A stretch of 9,476 bases of DNA from Planctomycetia bacterium (GTDB lineage: Bacteria; Planctomycetota; Phycisphaerae; Phycisphaerales; SM1A02), in NCBI GenBank assembly GCA_005798965.1, contig SYIB01000121.1, positions 1 through 9,476 of the forward strand, given 5' to 3'. The notes below the pieces were generated by a model that ran no database searches, was not told the DNA's origin, and was given only the letters and a program-made list of their open reading frames with translations. Shown here piece after piece: positions 1-7,264 of the stretch; within the stretch, counting starts at the first letter, position 1; every line of letters begins with the position of its first letter. A program made the translations under genes and the position numbers.

Positions 1-417
1 CGTGGCTACGGAGTGGTCGAGGACATGGTGGATGGCCTCGAGAACTACATGCGGACGCATGGATTCCGCACTGTTTCCGAGATGGTCGGCAAAGCGGTGC
101 CCCCGTTCCAGGAGTGGGGCGACCTCGATCTCAACTACGAGACGGTCGCCAGAATCGATGCGGACAAGTGCATCGGCTGCCAGCTCTGCGTGTCGGCGTG
201 CCATGACGGGGCGCACCAGTGCATCCACCCGCAGGACGGGACGCGAGTGCCGCGCATCGACGAGTCGGAATGCGTCGGTTGCAACCTGTGCCAGATCGTG
301 TGCCCCGTACCGGGGTGCATTACGATGGAGGAGGTCGACAATGGCTTTGCACCTGCGACCTGGAACCAGTCCGTCCACGAGGGCATGAGGCTCCGTCCGA
401 AGAAAGGTGCGCACTGA
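1..417 (+). CDS. preA: Dihydropyrimidine dehydrogenase (NAD+) subunit PreA, C-terminal part, cut by window start
   Basis: The last 138 residues of a longer protein; the frame is open from base 1 to TGA at 415-417, so its start lies outside. It carries two [4Fe-4S] ferredoxin motifs. The first has cysteines at window residues 57, 60, 63 and 67 (CIGCQLC...C). The second has cysteines at 91, 94, 97 and 101 (CVGCNLCQIVCPVPGCITM). The 'CVGCNLC..VCPV.GCITM' signature and a preceding 'C.DGAHQ' segment are characteristic of PreA and of the C-terminus of eukaryotic dihydropyrimidine dehydrogenase. In that family, the subunit holds the FMN TIM barrel that reduces uracil or thymine to the 5,6-dihydro form, and the clusters carry electrons from the NADH-oxidising partner PreT. 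The barrel and PreT are not in the window. The next gene starts 27 nt downstream, which implies an operon with the following pathway genes. Identification is strong; substrate range is inferred from the family and neighbours. Confidence 0.93.
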   Translation, partial: RGYGVVEDMVDGLENYMRTHGFRTVSEMVGKAVPPFQEWGDLDLNYETVARIDADKCIGCQLCVSACHDGAHQCIHPQDGTRVPRIDESECVGCNLCQIVCPVPGCITMEEVDNGFAPATWNQSVHEGMRLRPKKGAH

Positions 418-444
418 AACTGCGCTCGTGATCGGGAATGCAAC

Positions 445-1326
445 ATGAGCGACCAGAAGAAGAAAACCGTCCGCTGTGGCCTGATCCAGTGCAGCAATCC
501 GCTCAACGACGAGACGCGGCCTGTCGCCGAGATCCAGAAGGCGATGGTCGACAAGCACCTCGGCTTCATCGAGGAGGCCGGCCGCAGGGGCGTGCAGATC
601 CTCTGCCTGCAGGAGATCTTCAACGGACCGTACTTCTGCCCGAGCCAGGATCGCCGCTGGTACGAGGCAGCCGAGAGCGTGCCCGGGCCGACCTCCGATC
701 TCGTCGCCAAGGCCGCGGCCAAGCATCAGATGGCGGTCATCGTGCCCGTCTACGAGCGCGAGATGAGCGGTGTCTTCTACAACACCGCAGCGGTCTATGA
801 CGCCGACGGAACCTACCTGGGCAAGTACCGAAAGCAGCACATTCCGCAGGTGAACCCCGGCTTCTGGGAGAAGTTCTTCTTCAAGCCCGGGAACGGCGGC
901 TACCCGGTCTTCAAGACGCGCTACGCGACGATCGGCGTCTACATTTGCTACGACCGGCATTTCCCTGAGGGCGCGCGCTGCCTCGGCCTGAACGGCGCCG
1001 AGATTGTGTTCAATCCGTCGGCCACGGTCGCGGGACTGTCGCAGTACCTGTGGAAGATCGAGCAGCCCGCGCACGCGGTGGCGAACGGCTACTACATGGG
1101 CTGCATCAACCGCGTGGGCACCGAGGCGCCGTGGAACATCGGCAAGTTCTACGGTACGAGCTATTTCGTGAACCCGCGCGGTGAGACGATCGCGCAGGCG
1201 AGCGAGGACAAGGACGAGTTGCTGGTCGCCGACCTCGATCTCTCGATGATCGACGAGGTGCGCAGCGTGTGGCAGTTCTACCGCGATCGTCGGCCGGAGG
1301 CATACGGCGAGATCGTGCAGCAGTGA
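445..1326 (+). CDS. Beta-ureidopropionase (N-carbamoyl-beta-alanine amidase), nitrilase superfamily
   Basis: A 293-residue cytosolic carbon-nitrogen hydrolase. The nitrilase-type catalytic set is visible: Glu57 in LCLQEIFNG, Lys130 in KYRKQHIPQ, Glu142 in FWEKFFF and Cys168 in GVYICYDRHFPE. Length fits a single nitrilase domain. In this family the cysteine attacks the carbamoyl group; beta-ureidopropionase converts N-carbamoyl-beta-alanine (or N-carbamoyl-beta-aminoisobutyrate) to the beta-amino acid, CO2 and ammonia. N-carbamoylputrescine amidase is a close relative and the main alternative, but the position between preA and dihydropyrimidinase argues for the pyrimidine enzyme. The ATG at 445 is chosen because the nitrilase fold begins about ten residues later (RCGLIQCSNP) and a weak GGGAA at 434-438 lies at ribosome-binding distance. 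The downstream dihydropyrimidinase starts 7 nt after the stop. Confidence 0.9.
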   Translation: MSDQKKKTVRCGLIQCSNPLNDETRPVAEIQKAMVDKHLGFIEEAGRRGVQILCLQEIFNGPYFCPSQDRRWYEAAESVPGPTSDLVAKAAAKHQMAVIVPVYEREMSGVFYNTAAVYDADGTYLGKYRKQHIPQVNPGFWEKFFFKPGNGGYPVFKTRYATIGVYICYDRHFPEGARCLGLNGAEIVFNPSATVAGLSQYLWKIEQPAHAVANGYYMGCINRVGTEAPWNIGKFYGTSYFVNPRGETIAQASEDKDELLVADLDLSMIDEVRSVWQFYRDRRPEAYGEIVQQ

Positions 1327-1333
1327 GCGAACG

Positions 1334-2790
<1,457 letters not shown>

Positions 2791-2794
<4 letters not shown>

Positions 2795-4311
2795 CCACAG
2801 GCACTACCGGAATTCCCGCGGCCGTCGGCCGCTTCGAGGCGACCAGCGACGCGTTCGCGCCATGGCGCGACGCGCGGCACTGGATCGGCGGCTCGTGGCG
2901 CGACCCCGCCACGCACCGCGCCACACTCGAGGTGTACAACCCGCGCCACGGCAAGGCGATGGCCCGCGTGCACTTGGGGGGCGCGGACGACGTGGACGCC
3001 GCGGTCCGCTCCGGTGCGGCTGCGCAGCGTGAGTGGGCCGAGTGGCCCATCCGCGACCGCGCGCATGTCTTCTACCGCCTGCGCGAACTGATGGTGCGCA
3101 ACATCGATGAGCTCAGCTGGCTGGTCAGCCATGAGAACGGCAAGATCTTCGGTGAGGCCAAGGCCGAGGTCGAGAAGGGCATTGAATGCGTGGAGTACGG
3201 CTGCTCGCTGCCGAACTTGGCGGCGGGCAACCAGCTCGAGGTGAGCCGTGGCGTCGCGTGCGAGGTGGTCTACGCGCCGCTCGGCGTGGTGGCCGGTGTC
3301 ACGCCGTTCAACTTCCCGCTGATGGTGCCGCTCTGGATGCTGCCGCAGGCGCTCGTCGGCGGCAATGCTTTCGTGTTGAAGCCGAGCGAGCGCGTGCCGC
3401 TCACCACCATGCGGCTCGCCGAGATGCTGAAGGAGGCGGGCCTGCCGGACGGCGTCCTCAACATCGTGCAGGGGGGCCGCGAAGTGGTCGAGGCGCTCTG
3501 CGACCACCCGCAGATCAAGGCGTTCGGCTTCGTCGGCAGCACCAAGGTGGCGAAGGCCGTCTACGGTCGCGCCAGCGTGGCGGGCAAGCGCGCGCTGTGC
3601 CTCGGCGGCGCGAAGAACCACCTGTTCGTGGTGCCGGATGCCGACGTGGCCGTGACCGCCGAGAACGTGGTCGCGAGCTTCACCGGCTGCGCAGGCCAGC
3701 GCTGCATGGCGGCGAGCGTGCTGCTCGCCGTGGGCGATGTCGACCACATCCTGAAGGCCGTGCGGGACCGGGCGGCGAGGATGGTGCCGGGCAAGGACAT
3801 CGGCCCCGTCACCACCGAGGCCGCGCGCGACCGCATCAACGGTTACATCGACGCCGCCGAGAAGGCCGGCGCGAAGGTGGTGCTCGACGGCCGCACGGCG
3901 GTGGCCGACGTGGGCGGTTACTGGGTCGGCCCCACCATCATCGATGGCTGCACGCCCGACATGCCCGCCGCGCGCGAGGAGATCTTCGGCCCGGTGCTCA
4001 GCGTGGTGCGGGTGCCGACCCTCGAGCGGGCCTTCGAGATCGAGAACGCCAACCCCTATGGCAACGCGAGCAGCGTCTACACCACGAGCGGCGACGTCGC
4101 CCGCCGCGTGATGGGCCGCGTCGAGGCCGGCATGTGCGGCGTGAACATCGGTGTGCCCGTGCCACGCGAGCCCTTCGGCTTCGGCGGCTGGAACGACAGT
4201 TGCTTCGGTGTCGGCAACATCACTGGCTGGGACGGCTACCGCTTCTGGACCCGGCAGCGCAAGATCACCAGCAAGTGGGCGCTGCAGCGGGACCAGAACT
4301 GGATGAGCTGA
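2791..4311 (+). CDS. mmsA: CoA-acylating methylmalonate-semialdehyde / malonate-semialdehyde dehydrogenase
   Basis: A 506-residue aldehyde dehydrogenase of the ALDH6 type. Visible are Asn174 in VTPFNFPLMVPLWMLPQAL, Lys197 in LKPSE, the NAD loop FVGST at 247-251, LGGAKNH near 271-277, the catalytic Cys305 in CAGQRCMAAS, and EEIFGPV with Glu397. The combination LGGAKNH, GQRCMA and NIGVPVP...FGFGGW is diagnostic of MMSDH over ordinary aldehyde dehydrogenases. The position of the usual general-base glutamate is Cys270 here, consistent with a CoA-dependent enzyme, in which the thioester is released by CoA and not by water. Known reactions are malonate semialdehyde to acetyl-CoA and methylmalonate semialdehyde to propionyl-CoA, with CO2 and NADH. 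In this operon it finishes uracil or thymine catabolism; roles in valine or inositol breakdown are known for relatives but nothing nearby supports them. The start at 2791 overlaps the previous stop and has a good ribosome-binding site. Confidence 0.93.
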
Positions 4312-4344
4312 CCGTTCCGTGCGCCCAGCCGTGTCGCTTTGGAG

Positions 4345-4350
4345 TAAACT
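4345..4350 (+). promoter_or_regulatory. Possible -10 box (TAAACT) just before the first lipoprotein gene
   Basis: TAAACT lies only 6 nt before the ATG at 4357, so a transcript starting from it would have almost no leader. No convincing -35 is visible 16-18 nt upstream. A GGAG at 4341-4344, 12 nt from the ATG, could instead be a distant ribosome-binding site. Both readings are weak. Confidence 0.25.
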
Positions 4351-4356
4351 TCGTCG

Positions 4357-4944
4357 ATGACGATTACGAAATTCTTTGTCGCTTCAGCAGCGGTCCTTTC
4401 ACTGCTCACCGCTTGCGTCTCGGTCAACAGCAGCCCGAGCGGCACCACCATCGCGCCCCGCGCACCCATCACCGAGCAGCAGGTGAACGCTGCGCAGCAG
4501 GCCTGGTGCGACGGTCTTGTGAATGTCGCGCAGACGCATGCCAAGGGCGGTGACGCAAAGGCCGTCGCGGGCAAGATGATCGACGACCTCTACGACTACG
4601 CCGACGGCAAGGTCTTCTTCAAGCCGACGCTCGCGTACGGCCCGCGCACCTTCCGCCCCACCCGTGAGGGCGCGCTCGCCTACTTCGTGGGCGGCAACCC
4701 GGGCTTCCCCGAAGACACCGGCTTCGCGCTCAAGGGCTGGACCAAGGCGCGCTACGACAACAACTCGAGCGAGAACGGCATCCAGATCCACGGCGAACTG
4801 GCCATCACCATGGGCAACGTGTACGTCACCGGTCCGGACGGTACGGAGGTGATGGTCGACAAGACCTTCGTCTTCCGTCGCTGCGCGGACGGGAACCTGC
4901 GCCTGTGCGTCCACAAGTCCGCGCTGCCCTTCAGCCCGAAATGA
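4357..4944 (+). CDS. Small lipoprotein of NTF2-like (SnoaL-type) appearance, function unknown
   Basis: A 195-residue protein with a lipoprotein signal peptide: Lys5, a hydrophobic stretch at 6-19, and the lipobox LLTAC with Cys20. It is therefore predicted to be exported and lipid-anchored. After a Ser/Pro/Thr-rich linker come ITEQQVNAAQQAWCDGLV and KMIDDLYDYADGKVFFKPT, then EGALAYFVGG, DTGFALKGW, ELAITMGNVYVTGPDG, VDKTFVFRR and LCVHKSALPFSP. This pattern (helix, 'FKPTLAYG', 'AITMGNV..TDxDG', 'VDKTF.F', 'HKSALP') recalls exported bacterial proteins that databases often label, misleadingly, 'phosphoribosyl-AMP cyclohydrolase'. Their shape is an NTF2-like cone. I recognise the pattern from memory only and can give no enzymatic function; HisI zinc-ligand motifs are not evident. 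It starts 45 nt after mmsA and overlaps the next lipoprotein gene by 4 nt (ATGA), so the two are probably co-translated. Confidence 0.75.
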   Translation: MTITKFFVASAAVLSLLTACVSVNSSPSGTTIAPRAPITEQQVNAAQQAWCDGLVNVAQTHAKGGDAKAVAGKMIDDLYDYADGKVFFKPTLAYGPRTFRPTREGALAYFVGGNPGFPEDTGFALKGWTKARYDNNSSENGIQIHGELAITMGNVYVTGPDGTEVMVDKTFVFRRCADGNLRLCVHKSALPFSPK

Positions 4945-5807
4945 CGCGCATGCGCGCCCCTTCCATCACGCTTCTCCTCGTCGGCGCGCTCGCCTCTGGC
5001 TGTGCCGACAGCAGGCTGCAGGTCGGGCTGCACACGCGCTCGGCCGTTTTCGCAAACTCCCTGCTCGAACAGGAGAAGGGCGTCATGGCCATCCTGACCG
5101 CGAACCCGCCGCGGGTCGGCACGCTGCAGGGCGTCTCGCCCGGCGCTCCGCTGCGCGGGCTGGGAACGTTCGCGTCGGACGCCGTCCGCGTGGGCCTGCA
5201 TCGCCAGTGCCCGCACGCCACGGTCCTCACAGGCCCCGCCACGGCGGGCCTCGCGGCGCGCGTAGGAAGGTCGCGCGAACTCGGCCAGTTGCTCAAGGAC
5301 GCGAACGACTCGGGCATCCTGGCCGCCGAGGACCTCGCGGCGCTCGGCAAGGCCACGGGCCTCGACTACTTCTTCCTCGGCACGGTCGCGTCGCACGGCG
5401 CCACCAATGCCGTGCGCTTCAACCCGCTGGGCCTGACGATGATTCGCAGCGACTGGACGACCATGAATATGGTCCTGCAGCTCTACCACGCGCCGAGCGG
5501 GCGGATCGTCTGGCAGTCGGTGGGCGCCTCGACCGGATACACGGAGTCCGTCGTGTCCAACCCCGTGTCGGTGCACTCGGTGATGAGCGACCTCGCCTCG
5601 GCGATGCTCTCGGACCTCATCGAGGGGCGCTCGCGCACGACCGTCACGCGCGCCGGCGACGGCCCAGTCCGCCTCGAGGCCGAGCCCGGGGCCCCGGGCA
5701 CCTACCGGTGGAAGGAGCAGGACGACGCGGACGCGTACGCCCCTGCGGACAAGCCCGAGATCGAGCCCGAGATCGAGCCCGGAATCTCGTCCGCAGACGG
5801 CCGCTGA
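4941..5807 (+). CDS. Lipoprotein of unknown function
   Basis: A 288-residue protein starting MTRMRAPS, with a hydrophobic segment at 9-20 and lipobox ALASGC (Cys21), so it is predicted to be exported and acylated. ATG 4941 is chosen over the in-frame GTG at 4905 because it places two arginines directly before the hydrophobic segment and makes a 4-nt ATGA overlap with the preceding gene; ATG 4950 is also possible. The middle has an alpha/beta look: LAALGKATGLDYFFLGTV, then MNMVLQLYHAPSGRIVWQS and a helix VMSDLASAMLSDLIEG. 'Protein of interest is X-dependent, strand LQLYHAPSGRIVW, helix' recalls CsgG/LpoB-like periplasmic lipoproteins, but this is a topological guess. The C-terminus is acidic and ends in a short EIEP repeat from a 12-bp tandem duplication. 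I do not recognise the family. The overlap with the upstream lipoprotein suggests a shared function. Confidence 0.78.
   Translation: MTRMRAPSITLLLVGALASGCADSRLQVGLHTRSAVFANSLLEQEKGVMAILTANPPRVGTLQGVSPGAPLRGLGTFASDAVRVGLHRQCPHATVLTGPATAGLAARVGRSRELGQLLKDANDSGILAAEDLAALGKATGLDYFFLGTVASHGATNAVRFNPLGLTMIRSDWTTMNMVLQLYHAPSGRIVWQSVGASTGYTESVVSNPVSVHSVMSDLASAMLSDLIEGRSRTTVTRAGDGPVRLEAEPGAPGTYRWKEQDDADAYAPADKPEIEPEIEPGISSADGR
5753..5781 (+). repeat. 12-bp tandem repeat, about 2.4 copies, within a coding region
   Basis: The unit GAGATCGAGCCC occurs perfectly at 5757-5768 and 5769-5780, with matching GCCC before it. It is in frame and encodes EIEP twice in the acidic C-terminal tail of the second lipoprotein. 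Perfect identity at the DNA level suggests recent duplication or slippage; gain or loss of a unit would keep the frame. Confidence 0.85.
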
Positions 5808-5869
5808 CGGATTCCCGCCGCAATCGCTGACCGGGAGGAATGTCCGGTGGGCCAGCTGCAGTGCATGGC

Positions 5870-5875
5870 TACACT
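5870..5875 (+). promoter_or_regulatory. Possible -10 box (TACACT) before the aminotransferase
   Basis: TACACT would start transcription near 5882, upstream of ATG 5900 and 5927 but downstream of ATG 5840. No clear -35 lies 17 nt upstream. The 92-nt gap after the lipoprotein gene, the largest in the plus-strand cluster, leaves room for a separate promoter. Weak evidence. Confidence 0.25.
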
Positions 5876-5899
5876 CGTCTTGGTCCGGGCGGGCCACGA

Positions 5900-7246
5900 A
5901 TGCATACCGACCACCGACAGCCCACGATGTCCTCGCGCGAGATGATCGATGCGTGCATGAAGCACAGCCTGTTCTCTTGGAGCGCCACGGGCAAGGTCGA
6001 CCCGATCCCAGTCGCGCGCGCCGAACGCATCTACCTGTATGGCCCCGAGGGCCAGCGCTGGATCGACTTCAACAGCCAGCTGATGAGCGTGAACATCGGC
6101 CACGGCCACCCAAAGGTCATCAAGGCGATCCAGGACCAGGCCGCGGAGCTGGCGTACGCCTACCCGGGGATGGCCACCGAGATCCGTGCGCGGCTCTCGC
6201 TGCGCCTCGCGGAGCTGGTGCCGGGCGACCTCAACACGTTCTTCTACTGCCTCGGCGGCGCTGAGGCGAACGAGAACGCCATCAAGGCTGTGCGCATGTT
6301 CACCGGGCGCCACAAGATCCTCGTGCGCTACCGCAGTTACCACGGCGCGACCCATGGTGCCATCTCGCTGACGGGCGACCCGCGGCGCTGGCCGACCGAG
6401 CCGGGAATGCCGGGCGTGGTGCGTGTGATGGACCCGCGGCCCTACGAATTCAGCTTCGGCTCGACCGACGAGGAGATCGTCGCCAACAACCTTCGCTACC
6501 TCGAGGAAGTGATCCAGTACGAGGGCCCGAAGAACATCGCCGCGATGTTCATCGAGACGGTCACCGGGACCAACGGCATCCTGCCGCCGCCGAAGGGCTA
6601 CCTGCAGGGCCTGAAGGCGCTGCTCGAGCGCCACGGGATCCTGCTGGTCACCGACGAGGTCATGTGCGGCTGGGGTCGCACGGGCAAGCTCTTCGCCTTC
6701 GAGCATGGCGGCATCGTGCCTGACATTTGCACGATGGCCAAGGGCCTCACCTCGAGCTACCTGCCGCTCGGCGTGATGGCCGTGAGCGACCGCATCGCGA
6801 ATCACTTCCGCGAGAACGTTTTTTGGGGCGGGCTCACCTACAACGCGCATCCGCTGTGCCTGGCGAGTGCGCTCGCAGCGGTGAACGTGCTGGTCGAGGA
6901 GGGCATGGTGGAGAATGCCGCGCGCATGGGCGACGTGATGCGCGGCCACATGGAGCGTCTTGCTGCGAAGCACCGCTGCGTGAAGGAGCACCGCAACATC
7001 GGGCTTTTCGGCACGATCGAGCTGCGGAAGAACTCGCGCGGCGAGCGACTGGTGCCCTACGCGGGCTCGCATCCAGCGATGCCGAAGCTCGGGAAGTTCC
7101 TGCGCGACAACGGTCTCTTCACGGTGCTTCAGTGGAGCATGGTCATGTGCAATCCGCCGCTCTGCATCACCGAGCCTGAGATGGCGGAGAGCTTCGACAT
7201 CATCGACCGCGGGCTCGACATCATTGACGAGGCGTTCGAGGGCTGA
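5900..7246 (+). CDS. Class III PLP-dependent aminotransferase, probably beta-alanine (omega-amino acid):pyruvate type
   Basis: A 448-residue fold-type I aminotransferase from ATG 5900 (439 from ATG 5927). The frame stays open to ATG 5840, which I reject because its GGGAGGA directly abuts the ATG with no spacing and the extra residues look non-coding. Conserved features are GGAEANENAIK for PLP phosphate binding, YHGATHG for ring stacking, Asp252 in LLVTDEVMCGWGRTG and the Schiff-base Lys281 in CTMAKGLTSSYLPLG. N-terminal FSWSATGKVDPIPV and DFNSQLMSVNIGHGHP, and C-terminal MCNPPLCIT, are typical of the omega-amino-acid group. Substrate cannot be read directly. Next to a dihydropyrimidinase, a beta-ureidopropionase and a semialdehyde dehydrogenase, transfer from beta-alanine or beta-aminoisobutyrate is the economical inference, giving the aldehyde used by MmsA. 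Taurine, GABA or putrescine are alternatives. It converges on the transporter gene with an 18-nt gap. Confidence 0.88.
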   Translation: MHTDHRQPTMSSREMIDACMKHSLFSWSATGKVDPIPVARAERIYLYGPEGQRWIDFNSQLMSVNIGHGHPKVIKAIQDQAAELAYAYPGMATEIRARLSLRLAELVPGDLNTFFYCLGGAEANENAIKAVRMFTGRHKILVRYRSYHGATHGAISLTGDPRRWPTEPGMPGVVRVMDPRPYEFSFGSTDEEIVANNLRYLEEVIQYEGPKNIAAMFIETVTGTNGILPPPKGYLQGLKALLERHGILLVTDEVMCGWGRTGKLFAFEHGGIVPDICTMAKGLTSSYLPLGVMAVSDRIANHFRENVFWGGLTYNAHPLCLASALAAVNVLVEEGMVENAARMGDVMRGHMERLAAKHRCVKEHRNIGLFGTIELRKNSRGERLVPYAGSHPAMPKLGKFLRDNGLFTVLQWSMVMCNPPLCITEPEMAESFDIIDRGLDIIDEAFEG

Positions 7247-7264
7247 GACAGGGCTGCGCGAGCG

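Noticed and set aside
3186..4553. 455-codon plus-strand frame overlapping mmsA and the lipoprotein start
   Set aside because: It is Arg/Gly/Ala-rich with no domain and crosses the real mmsA stop; it is a frame shadow.
4905..4940. GTG start at 4905 for the second lipoprotein
   Set aside because: It would put extra residues before the signal peptide and overlap the upstream gene by 40 nt; the ATGA overlap at 4941 gives a normal signal peptide.
4357..4944. Annotation of the first lipoprotein as phosphoribosyl-AMP cyclohydrolase
   Set aside because: A common database label for similar proteins, but the histidine-biosynthesis enzyme is cytosolic and its metal-binding cysteine motif is not evident; the protein has a lipobox instead.
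5702..7072. Long minus-strand open frame (456 codons) opposite the aminotransferase
   Set aside because: Its sequence is His/Arg/Ala/Val-rich with no recognisable domain, as expected for the antisense of a GC-rich gene; the plus strand encodes a clear class III aminotransferase.
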